Assembly (NCBI GenBank): GCA_003164255.1
Contig: PLST01000337.1
Span: 1-5,736, forward strand
Origin: Acidobacteriaceae bacterium
GTDB taxonomy: Bacteria > Acidobacteriota > Terriglobia > Terriglobales > Acidobacteriaceae
Direction of reading: 5' to 3'
Length of the DNA stretch: 5,736 bases
A program made the translations under genes and the position numbers. Shown piece after piece: positions 1 to 5,736 of this stretch; within the stretch, counting starts at the first letter, position 1, and every line of letters starts with the position of its first letter. Below the pieces are notes generated by a model that had not been told where the DNA came from, did not search any database, and worked only from the letters and a program-made list of their open reading frames with translations.

Positions 1-264
1 TTGGCGTAGGGGAAGCATCTCAGCCGGCGAGAAGTCTCCGTTAGGATCCAAATGGATTGAGAACCACCGCTAATGGAACGCCATGCGTGTCCTACACTTC
101 TATCCTGCCACTAGTCGGGGTCCAGTTAGCTTAGAGGGGCCGATCACCTGTCGCGCTACACTAACTCCTCACCGCCACAAAACATCGGGGAGGCCACCTG
201 AGGATCATGGATGATTCAATAATTCGGATGGCTGCCCGGTTCAATTTGAGGCACGAGAGATGCA
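1..264. other. Stretch without an intact gene; possible insertion-sequence remnant
   Basis: No reading frame here is convincing on either strand. On the minus strand, positions 91-56 read DTHGVPLAVVLN. This resembles the core of some DDE transposases (IS5-like), but stops flank it closely (TAG at 94-92, TAA soon after). Also on the minus strand, TGTAGCGCGACA starts at 160 and is followed by a GGCCCC and a TGGACCCC block. This has the look of an insertion-sequence terminus that would lie at 1-160, with its other end outside the window. No target duplication or second end can be seen. I found no rho-independent terminator for the carboxylesterase: the best pairing, CCTCA with TGAGG around 167-203, is too short. 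Confidence 0.25.
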
Positions 265-1968
265 TCAACTCAAGAGAACCCTGCGCGCTTCGCTTTCAGG
301 ATCGTCGACCATGCGGCATTCATTGTCGAAGATCATGGTCCTGCAATGAACCGGATCTGTCGGTGTCCAGGCCAAGCCTGGCTGGCTGGGATTTCCGGTA
401 CGGGCAAAGTTCGCCCACGCTGTGGCCATCTTCTTTGCCAGCGCCTGCGCCTCAGGCGTGTTGCCTGTTCCCTGCTCGCAGCGTTTGGTGTTGTCGAAGC
501 AGAATTGGAGCTCAGCCGTGTGCCACGCGCCTGCGTCCTCAAGCATCGGCGACTGCCAGGTGAAGTAGTACGTATAAACCGGAGCAGCCTTCTGCTCACA
601 TTTCAGCTTGGACATTTTTACGACATTGTTGCGCATGCCCAGGCCATTCAAGCCGCCGGCTCCGGCGCACATGTACGACAGTGTGCGAATGCTTTTCCGC
701 GGATACGCCTTCTTCAACGCGGTCACGATGGCGGTTGCCTTGTCTTCGCCAAATGCTTTGGCAAGGTTGGCATGCCACTGAGTCTCAGTGGGGCGAGAGA
801 GCATATGATTGCCCTCTTCGGTCACCGAACCCATCAGCATGGGCATGTTCTTCGAGATTTCGGGAGCCACATCGAAAAACGACCGCATGTTGATATTCCT
901 GCCGTCAACGCAAGGTGACCATCCTACGCGTGGCACTCCAGGAGCTCCGGGGCCGGGGAAGCCCTGCATGGGAGGATTGATCTTGGCGGCGGCAGCATTG
1001 CCTGCGGCTACCAGCTTTGACCACTCCATCTTCTGCAGCGACGCAATGTCATTCGGCGCCAGGCCCAGGTCCTTCATCATGAGGCGCGCAACTTCTATTT
1101 GCTGCTCTTTGGTCGGGATGTTTCCACCGCCGCCCGACTGCGCCGAGGCGCAATGGATCAATCCCGCGGCGGCCGGCATGCCAAGCAGGGTGGTCACCTT
1201 CGATCCGCCGCCCGACTGGCCGTAGATCATCACCGTGTCGGGATCCCCGCCGAAGTTCGAAATATTCTCACGAACCCACCGCAGCGCGGCCACCAGATCG
1301 GTCATGCCCACATTAACGGAGTCTTCATAGCCGGAGCCTCCAATTTCGGAGACGTCGAGGAAACCGAGAATGTTAAGGCGATGATTCACGGAGACCTGAA
1401 CGACATCGTGGTGGCGCGCCATCTGTGCGCCTTCATGCGAGGGCAGTTCGTAGGAGGACCCGAATGAAAATCCTCCGCCATGGATATAGAACATGACGGG
1501 ACGCTTGCCGGTCAGGCTGGGCGTCCAGATATTCAGCTTGAGCATGTCTTCGCTTTGCCAACCGTCGTCCCAGTCCTGCAGGAAGGTTTGCTCGATTCCC
1601 GTCCAGTCATGAAGGTTTTGTGGACAGTTTCCGCCGTAGATCAGCGCGGGATACTCGTCCTTCCAGGGCACAGGAGGTTTGGCCGGCAGCCATCGGTTTT
1701 CTCCGCCGGTGTTCTGCCCATAAGGGACGCCCTTGAAAGTCAAGACGCCGCCATCGACGAAACCGCGCACCTTTCCGTATTGGGTATTGGCAACTGCCGT
1801 GCGGGGCGTAGAACAATTTCCTGGCTCCTGCTGGTGAGCTGCGGTTTTGATGCTGTCGGAAGCGTGGGCCTGGTTGGTCATGGCCAGACCCATGCCCGCG
1901 GTTGCCGAAAGGATCAGTGCCTCGCGGCGGTTCAATCGAACGCGATTCTCAAAATCCGATTTTGACAT
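265..1968 (-). CDS. Exported type-B carboxylesterase (para-nitrobenzyl-esterase-like)
   Basis: This is a 567-residue alpha/beta hydrolase of the carboxylesterase type B family, which hydrolyses carboxylic esters; the natural substrate is unknown. The N-terminus looks like a Tat signal: NRREAL (13-18, Arg pair 14-15), a hydrophobic segment, then AHA (34-36) before the likely cleavage site. That predicts a periplasmic or outer location. Family signatures are SEDMLKLNIWTP (139-150), the oxyanion-hole HGGGF (163-167) and the nucleophile elbow FGGDPDTVMIYGQSGGG (239-255) with Ser252. The remaining triad members are probably Glu385 (SVTEEGN) and His483 (GAWHTAEL). The elbow is GQSGGG rather than the more common GESAGG. 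The protein ends normally (MIFDNECRMVDDP near 545-557), so it is full length. It follows the hpn operon in the same direction, after a 242-base gap containing the esterase remnant, so it probably has its own promoter. A role linked to squalene synthesis is not indicated. Confidence 0.88.
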   Translation of the reverse strand: MSKSDFENRVRLNRREALILSATAGMGLAMTNQAHASDSIKTAAHQQEPGNCSTPRTAVANTQYGKVRGFVDGGVLTFKGVPYGQNTGGENRWLPAKPPVPWKDEYPALIYGGNCPQNLHDWTGIEQTFLQDWDDGWQSEDMLKLNIWTPSLTGKRPVMFYIHGGGFSFGSSYELPSHEGAQMARHHDVVQVSVNHRLNILGFLDVSEIGGSGYEDSVNVGMTDLVAALRWVRENISNFGGDPDTVMIYGQSGGGSKVTTLLGMPAAAGLIHCASAQSGGGGNIPTKEQQIEVARLMMKDLGLAPNDIASLQKMEWSKLVAAGNAAAAKINPPMQGFPGPGAPGVPRVGWSPCVDGRNINMRSFFDVAPEISKNMPMLMGSVTEEGNHMLSRPTETQWHANLAKAFGEDKATAIVTALKKAYPRKSIRTLSYMCAGAGGLNGLGMRNNVVKMSKLKCEQKAAPVYTYYFTWQSPMLEDAGAWHTAELQFCFDNTKRCEQGTGNTPEAQALAKKMATAWANFARTGNPSQPGLAWTPTDPVHCRTMIFDNECRMVDDPESEARRVLLS

Positions 1969-1987
1969 TGCATCATCCTCTCATGGA
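1969..1987 (-). promoter_or_regulatory. Ribosome binding site of the carboxylesterase
   Basis: Read on the minus strand, the leader is CCATGAGAGGATGATGCA before the ATG at 1968. The core GAGG lies 8 bases upstream of the start, a usual distance. This supports 1968 as the start and, with it, the twin-arginine signal peptide at the protein's N-terminus. Confidence 0.55.
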
Positions 1988-2012
1988 ACTATTGCAAGGT
2001 ATTTTACGGCGA

Positions 2013-2210
2013 TTAAACGTTCTCAACGTTGAATGCGAGAACGCCGCCGACGACGATTGAGCAGTCGAAGGATCCAACGCTCCAGCGGAGTAGCAGCGGT
2101 GCAAATTGGTGAAAATCCCTGCGCCATGTCAGCCACTCGTGCGCGGTTCCCAGCGACTCATAGAAGCTGACCTTGATCCCGGCCTTCTCCAACGTTTCCA
2201 CATGCGCTGG
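2013..2210 (-). pseudogene. Remnant of an enterochelin/feruloyl-esterase-like hydrolase (C-terminus only)
   Basis: The frame directly after the hpnE stop reads PAHVETLEKAGIKVSFYESL and then GTAHEWLTWRRDFHQFAPLL. This is the typical end of CE1/esterase-D-type alpha/beta hydrolases (enterochelin esterase, feruloyl esterase), where the His of GTAHEW is the catalytic histidine and WRRxxxxFAPLLF closes the protein. There is no nucleophile motif and no N-terminal domain: everything upstream is hpnE in full. Homologous sequence seems to stop near LLLRW (codon TGG at 2084-2082). There, relatives as I recall them end in a Phe-Arg-stop, so the TGG may be a mutated TGA. The remaining codons to TAA at 2015-2013 show no recognisable pattern. 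A GTG at 2201 could start a 62-residue peptide, but no ribosome binding site supports it. I read it as a dead 3' fragment left by a deletion or rearrangement. The family call comes from a short motif, so confidence is moderate. Confidence 0.6.
2016..2043. promoter_or_regulatory. Inverted repeat with doubled AACGTT between the hpn operon and the esterase
   Basis: On the plus strand CGTTCTC (2018-2024) and GAGAACG (2037-2043) form a perfect 7-bp inverted repeat with a 12-bp spacer. Overlapping it, AACGTT occurs twice (2016-2021 and 2025-2030), set 9 bp apart. Read in the direction of the genes, the hairpin is followed only by TTTAAT, so it would be a weak intrinsic terminator for the hpn operon. 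It also sits just upstream of a TAAAAT hexamer (2006-2001, minus strand) that could be the -10 box of the esterase. A TTGAGA at 2026-2021 is only 14 bases from it, too close for a standard sigma-70 promoter. The repeat could be an operator, a terminator or chance; the sequence does not decide. Confidence 0.3.
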
Positions 2211-3620
2211 CTATCCAAATATCCGCATCAGGCCTTCGGGCTTCAGGTCAGGCTCAAGGATCGCGCGGGGGTCGCCCAGGTTGAGGCACAGCGCTTCAGC
2301 GGCAAGATGACCCGAGCGAGCGGCGCTCTCCATGGTAGAAGGCCAGCCGGTCCGAGTCCAGTCGCCGGCGAGAAAGCAGTTGGGCCACGGGGACACGGCG
2401 GACGGCCGCGAGGCATCAATGCCTGGCGGAACGCCGAAGGTTGCCAGAACTTCTTTGACCAGCGCCACCTTCTCAAGCTTTGCCTCTCTAACGCGAGGGA
2501 AAAACTCTCCGAGTTCCTCAAGCGCCTGGCGAATGGCTTCTTCCCTATTGAGTGCCGCAAAGGCGCGCGTTGCACTGACGACAAGCTCGATGTAGTGGCC
2601 TCCACGGCCGGTTTGCAGGCGCGACTGGTTATACATCCAGTGAATCTCGCGATCGAGCAGAACCGCATGTTCGAGCTCTGTGATTTCGTGGTCAAACCAC
2701 AAGTGCACACTGCAGATTGGCCAGTGTTCCTGGTTCTCAGTCTGCGAAAGAAGCACTTCAGCACCCTCGGCGGGCGGAAGATGCGGAATCATCTTAGCCG
2801 TGGCCTCAAAGGGCAAGGCGAGAACCAGAAAATCAGAGATCAGCGAACCTGTTTGCGTCGTCAACGACCACTGCGAGGTTTCCTCGTCCCACTCTGCTCC
2901 TTCGACAGGCGTATTGAGAAGGACGCTGCCGCCTTGCCGCTCAAGGAGTGGGCTTACGCCCAAGTAAAGTTGGCTCAACGGCACAGTGCTCATGCCCATG
3001 CTTCCGGCGAAGGCTGAGTTCATGAACAGTTCGCGAACCACCTTAGCCGCATAGGGCAGAGCAATGGTGTCGATCTCAGCGTTGAGAGCGCTGGCGATGA
3101 CGAGGCGCCAGAAGCGCTCGATGGCGCCCTGCGTTTGACCATTGCGTTTGAGCCACGCGCCGAGCGATTCGGTCGAGCTTGCGGGCACCGGACGCATGAG
3201 GGCCGAGAAGGCGCGGGCAAGCGCGAATTTATCAGCAAGCGAAAATGCATGAGCGGAGAGCAATTTCGGCAGGCCATGCAACGGCGCGGGAAGCCAACTT
3301 GGCCCGAGCAGAGACCGTCGTCCGCCGGGCTCGATCATGGTCATCTCGCTGGTCCAGTGGATGCGATCGTCAACGCCGATGCGGCGATAGAAGCCCACGA
3401 GATTGGTGCAGCAGCCGAAGAGCACATGCTGGCAGTTGTCGATGACCTCGTTGACGCCTGGATGCAGGTAGGAACTTGCGCGTCCGCCGAGATAGCCACG
3501 GCGTTCGACAAGGTGCACGCTGAGTCCCGCTTCGGCCAGCGCGCAGGCAGCGCTCATGCCGGCAACGCCGCCGCCAATGATGGTCACGGTTTTCTGCGGA
3601 ACTTTCAGTATTGTGCTCAT
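2211..3620 (-). CDS. hpnE: Hydroxysqualene dehydroxylase HpnE (squalene-associated FAD-dependent enzyme)
   Basis: This is a 469-residue FAD-dependent amine-oxidase/phytoene-desaturase-like protein. HpnE completes the HpnCDE route by reductively removing the hydroxyl of hydroxysqualene to give squalene, using FAD and an external reductant. The N-terminal dinucleotide-binding fold is clear: TVTIIGGGVAGMSAACALAE (residues 11-30), the ribose-binding glutamate in VERR (E39), then YLGGRASSY (43-51). The conserved segment DNCQHVLFGCC (61-71) follows. The C-terminal FAD-contact motif FLAGDWTRTGWPSTMESAAR (416-435) is intact, and the protein ends with a PDLKPEGLMRIFG tail (457-469), so it looks complete. 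The ATG overlaps the hpnD stop as ATGA. No good ribosome binding site precedes it, so it probably depends on translational coupling. It is the last gene of the operon. Nine bases after its TAG stop, and in the same frame, lies an unrelated esterase fragment. The assignment combines motif content with the CDE order. Confidence 0.92.
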   Translation of the reverse strand: MSTILKVPQKTVTIIGGGVAGMSAACALAEAGLSVHLVERRGYLGGRASSYLHPGVNEVIDNCQHVLFGCCTNLVGFYRRIGVDDRIHWTSEMTMIEPGGRRSLLGPSWLPAPLHGLPKLLSAHAFSLADKFALARAFSALMRPVPASSTESLGAWLKRNGQTQGAIERFWRLVIASALNAEIDTIALPYAAKVVRELFMNSAFAGSMGMSTVPLSQLYLGVSPLLERQGGSVLLNTPVEGAEWDEETSQWSLTTQTGSLISDFLVLALPFEATAKMIPHLPPAEGAEVLLSQTENQEHWPICSVHLWFDHEITELEHAVLLDREIHWMYNQSRLQTGRGGHYIELVVSATRAFAALNREEAIRQALEELGEFFPRVREAKLEKVALVKEVLATFGVPPGIDASRPSAVSPWPNCFLAGDWTRTGWPSTMESAARSGHLAAEALCLNLGDPRAILEPDLKPEGLMRIFG

Positions 3621-4558
3621 GCAGACAGCCGCGCCCAGGTCATGCGGGTGAGGCCTACGGCCAGAATAGCGAGCTTTTGACGCAGAGGCACGGAGGCGCG
3701 CGTGGAAAAGACATCGAAGTCCGCGCGCTCGATACGGTTGAGCAGCGCGTGGTAAATGGATACGAGCACTTGCATCGCCGGGCGGCTCTCGGCGTCGATG
3801 TAGGGGAGCAGCGCTTCAGCTGAGCGGTAGTAATTCTCCGCGCGCAGAGCAAGATCAACAAGCAGCGCGCGCTCCTCGGCTGTTGGCGGCGCACCTTGAG
3901 GCCGATGCAGCAACGAGTCGAGCGGGACATGGTGAGACGCCAGATCTTCGAGAGGAAGATAGACGCGATTGCGGGCCGCATCTTCCGCCACATCGCGAAG
4001 TATGTTGGTCAACTGGAAGGCTATGCCGGTTTCCTCGGCAAGTTTCTCGGCGCGCGGATCGGAGTAACCGAAGATCCGAATGCAGACCAATCCGACCACG
4101 GATGCCACCAGGTAGCAGTAGCGGTAGAGATCAGCGAATGTGGCGTAGGTGTCGGGCGCGCCGGAGTCAGCGCGGTCCAGATCCATGGTGACACCCGCTA
4201 CGAGTTCGTCGAGCAGGCTGAGTGGAATCTTGAAGCGCGTGGTGGCGTCGCGCACGGCCATGAAGACGGGGTCTGCAGTCGGCTCTCCCTGGCAGACAGA
4301 GCGCCATCCTGCAAGCCACGCATCAAGGTGGACGCGGCGATCCGCGATGGAGAAACTCTCATCGTCGGCCAGATCATCGGCACGGCGCATGAAGGCGTAA
4401 ATGGAGCAGATGGCGTTGCGACGCGCGCTGGGCAGCGCGATAAATGCGTAATAGAAGTTCTTGGCTTCACGCCGAGCGATCGACCGGCAAACCTTATAGG
4501 CCTTGTCGAGAGTGAGACCGTTGGATGCAGATTCCTGAGTCAAGCCGCCTTCTCTCAA
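3617..4558 (-). CDS. hpnD: Presqualene diphosphate synthase HpnD
   Basis: This is a 313-residue squalene/phytoene synthase family protein. HpnD enzymes join two farnesyl diphosphates head-to-head into presqualene diphosphate, the substrate for HpnC. The first Asp-rich motif is in IYAFMRRADDLADDESF (residues 53-69, DDLADD at 61-66). The second is in FQLTNILRDVAEDAARNR (181-198, with N185, D189 and D193), followed by VYLPLEDL. The segment YLVASVVGLVCIRIFG (149-164) is the typical HpnD/phytoene-synthase form of the substrate pocket, and a FDVFSTRASV stretch (281-290) ends the family core. The start is a TTG that overlaps the hpnC stop as TTGA. A second in-frame TTG lies at 4543, five codons later, 4 bases after an AGAAGG that could serve as ribosome binding site. 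The true start could be either; the conserved core begins later, so function is unaffected. The stop overlaps the hpnE start. Product assignment is strong. Confidence 0.92.
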   Translation of the reverse strand: MREGGLTQESASNGLTLDKAYKVCRSIARREAKNFYYAFIALPSARRNAICSIYAFMRRADDLADDESFSIADRRVHLDAWLAGWRSVCQGEPTADPVFMAVRDATTRFKIPLSLLDELVAGVTMDLDRADSGAPDTYATFADLYRYCYLVASVVGLVCIRIFGYSDPRAEKLAEETGIAFQLTNILRDVAEDAARNRVYLPLEDLASHHVPLDSLLHRPQGAPPTAEERALLVDLALRAENYYRSAEALLPYIDAESRPAMQVLVSIYHALLNRIERADFDVFSTRASVPLRQKLAILAVGLTRMTWARLSA

Positions 4559-5571
4559 AAGCCCGTGCCAAGGCGGAGAAATGGGAGCGCCTTGCCCGCG
4601 AGGGCGCGGAGCGCGAGAAATAGTTTGGTTCTCTTCGAGATCGCCGGACGCGCGGAAAGTACGTCGAAATTGCGGCGCTCTACGGCGCGCAGAATCTCAA
4701 GTCCGCCTCGGCTGAACAGGTCGAGATCGAGCGCCAGATCGCGGTTGACCATCCCGATGAGGGGCAGCCCCTGAAGAAAAAGGGCACGCGCGTATTTCAC
4801 TTCGTGCTGCAGCAGCGCGCGGAATTCGGGTGTGGCAATGCCCGCGGCAATGGTTGCATCGCTCACGCCGAATTGCCGCATGTCATCCTGGGGCAGGTAG
4901 ACGCGCCCCCTGGCAAAATCTTCGCGCACATCCTGCCAGAAATTCGCGAGTTGCAGGGCTGAGCAGGTTGCATCGGAGAGCGCAAACTTCTCTTCCGAGG
5001 CTTCTCCGCAGGCATAGAGAACCAGGCGGCCCACTGGGTTGGCTGAGTAGCGGCAGTAGCCGAGCACATCGCTCATGGATGCGTAGCGGGTTACGACCTG
5101 ATCCTGGCGAAAGGCCGTGAGCAGGTCAGCGAACGGCTCCTTCGGGATGGAGCAGGCACGGATGGTTTCGCTGAGCGCGACAAAGACCGGATGAAGCGCA
5201 CGGCCCTCGTAGCAGGCATCCAGTTCGTGGCCCCACTGGTCAAGCAGCGCCAGGGCCTGCGCGCTGGAACCTACTTCATCTCCAAGGTCGTCCGAGACCC
5301 GGCAATACGCATAGATGGAGTGAAAGTGGGGGCGCAACGCTTTGGGCAAGAACCATGTGGCTACATGGAAGTTTTCATAATGCGTCTCGGCCAGATTGCG
5401 GCACCAGGCGCGAGCTTCTTCGAGTGTTGGCGCAACCGCCGGGATGCGATAGGAGGCGGGCAGAGCATCCCAGCCGCGCGCAAGAAGTTCTTCACGGTCT
5501 CCGGCGCCTGGCTGCGATGGGGCTTCCCGGTCCAGGGCGTTCTTATTCGGTTGCATGGTTGCGGCGTTCAC
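4555..5571 (-). CDS. hpnC: Hydroxysqualene synthase HpnC
   Basis: This is a 338-residue member of the squalene/phytoene synthase family. In characterised HpnCDE systems, HpnC converts presqualene diphosphate made by HpnD into hydroxysqualene. Two Asp-rich motifs that bind Mg and diphosphate are visible. The first is in IYAYCRVSDDLGDE (residues 86-99, DDLGD at 94-98). The second is in QLANFWQDVREDFARG (207-222, with D214 and D218), followed by RVYLP. The stretch YCRYSANPVGRLVLYACG (172-189) separates this HpnC type from the HpnD type, which has VASVVGLVCI at the same place. About 40 residues precede the conserved core (Pro/Ala/Glu-rich, probably disordered), making the protein longer than many HpnC proteins. 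The GTG start is chosen for its strong ribosome binding site; ATG at codon 6 is the alternative. The stop overlaps the hpnD start by 4 bases. The enzyme is probably cytosolic and membrane-associated, since its substrates are lipidic. Assignment of HpnC versus HpnD rests on motif and gene order. Confidence 0.9.
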   Translation of the reverse strand: MNAATMQPNKNALDREAPSQPGAGDREELLARGWDALPASYRIPAVAPTLEEARAWCRNLAETHYENFHVATWFLPKALRPHFHSIYAYCRVSDDLGDEVGSSAQALALLDQWGHELDACYEGRALHPVFVALSETIRACSIPKEPFADLLTAFRQDQVVTRYASMSDVLGYCRYSANPVGRLVLYACGEASEEKFALSDATCSALQLANFWQDVREDFARGRVYLPQDDMRQFGVSDATIAAGIATPEFRALLQHEVKYARALFLQGLPLIGMVNRDLALDLDLFSRGGLEILRAVERRNFDVLSARPAISKRTKLFLALRALAGKALPFLRLGTGF

Positions 5572-5583
5572 TCGATCACCTCA
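5572..5583 (-). promoter_or_regulatory. Ribosome binding site that fixes the hpnC GTG start
   Basis: Read on the minus strand, the sequence is TGAGGTGATCGA followed by GTG. The strong Shine-Dalgarno core GAGG(TGAT) lies 7 bases before the GTG at 5571-5569. It overlaps the stop codon of the upstream dehydrogenase. This spacing favours the GTG over the in-frame ATG five codons later at 5556, which lacks an equally good site. The arrangement suggests that ribosomes ending on the dehydrogenase can restart on hpnC. Confidence 0.6.
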
Positions 5584-5736
5584 CGGGACAATGGCGGTCT
5601 TGATCTCGCTGCTGCGGTTCATCAGCTTCTCAAAGACGCGGTTGAGTTCGTTAAGGTGAGCGTGGCCGGTGATAAAGGCTGCTGCCTGGAAACGCCCGCT
5701 GGCAATCAGATCGAGCGCCTTGCGGCAGATGACCGG
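5581..5736 (-). CDS. Zinc-type alcohol dehydrogenase (MDR family), C-terminal end only
   Basis: The frame is open from the right edge of the window and ends at a TGA at 5583-5581, giving 51 residues. It begins PVICRKALDLIASGRF and continues through FITGHAHLNELNRVFEKL to a final KTAIVP. This is the usual tail of medium-chain NAD(P)-dependent dehydrogenases: a helix of the form ALDLIASGR, then ITGxxxLxELNxxFEKL, then a last strand ending in a hydrophobic stretch. The catalytic zinc site and the Rossmann GxGxxG lie outside the window, so the substrate cannot be named. The gene runs in the same direction as hpnC, and only 9 bases separate its stop from the hpnC start. It is therefore probably co-transcribed with the squalene genes, and the operon promoter should lie further upstream, outside the window. 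The family call is fairly firm; a role in triterpene or isoprenoid metabolism is inferred only from position. Confidence 0.75.
   Translation of the reverse strand, partial: PVICRKALDLIASGRFQAAAFITGHAHLNELNRVFEKLMNRSSEIKTAIVP

Noticed and set aside
161..264. Rho-independent terminator for the carboxylesterase
   Set aside because: No stem longer than about 5 bp followed by a T-run could be found in this stretch.
207..563. 118-codon plus-strand frame starting in the left intergenic region
   Set aside because: It mostly overlaps the esterase 3' end in antisense, is rich in Arg, Ser, Cys and Pro, and has no family resemblance.
346..918. 190-codon plus-strand frame inside the carboxylesterase region
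   Set aside because: It is antisense to a complete esterase with an intact catalytic triad; the frame stays open because of the base composition.
2001..2026. Sigma-70 promoter (TTGAGA with TAAAAT) for the carboxylesterase
   Set aside because: The two hexamers are only 14 bases apart, too close for a standard promoter; kept only as a remark under the inverted repeat.
2106..3017. 303-codon open frame on the plus strand opposite hpnE
   Set aside because: It lies entirely antisense to an hpnE gene with all its FAD motifs. Its translation shows no domain and has the Arg/Gly-rich look of a GC-rich shadow frame.
3896..4774. 292-codon open frame on the plus strand spanning hpnD and the hpnC end
   Set aside because: It runs antisense across two firmly identified genes and their overlap, with no recognisable motif and no ribosome binding site worth noting.
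3617..5571. hpnC and hpnD as carotenoid phytoene synthases with hpnE as a phytoene desaturase
   Set aside because: The families are related, but two adjacent synthase paralogues followed by this type of FAD enzyme is the HpnCDE arrangement; carotenoid clusters usually have a single synthase.

Overview
The window reads as a bacterial chromosome of moderately high GC. All supportable genes lie on the minus strand, so the biological order runs from the right edge to the left. Protein style (the long HpnE ending in a GLMRIFG-type tail, and esterases with a GQSGGG elbow) suggests an Acidobacteriota (Terriglobia-like) genome. That taxonomic call is an inference from remembered family features, not from a search.

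Right half (5736 to 2211): a tightly packed operon. It opens with the last 51 codons of a zinc-type medium-chain alcohol dehydrogenase. After a 9-base gap come hpnC, hpnD and hpnE, joined by two 4-base start/stop overlaps. Together these three enzymes form the bacterial route to squalene: HpnD condenses two farnesyl diphosphates to presqualene diphosphate, HpnC converts that to hydroxysqualene, and HpnE reduces it to squalene. Squalene would feed hopanoid (or other triterpene) synthesis at the membrane. The squalene-hopene cyclase gene that often accompanies these genes is not in the window.

Middle (2210 to 1969): the operon ends abruptly. Nine bases after the hpnE stop begins the C-terminal tail of a different protein, an enterochelin/feruloyl-esterase-like (CE1/esterase D type) hydrolase. 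It has no N-terminal body, so it is best read as a gene remnant. It is followed by a perfect 7-bp inverted repeat and a short AT-richer leader for the next gene.

Left half (1968 to 265): one complete type-B carboxylesterase (para-nitrobenzyl-esterase-like), with a twin-arginine-type signal peptide and a full Ser-Glu-His triad. It is probably exported and transcribed from its own promoter.

Left edge (264 to 1): no intact gene. This stretch holds a possible insertion-sequence end at about 149-160 and short broken reading frames, all weakly supported. No RNA genes, CRISPR arrays or phage genes were seen. The window is largely ordinary triterpene metabolism; the most unusual element is the esterase remnant fused to the end of the hpn operon.
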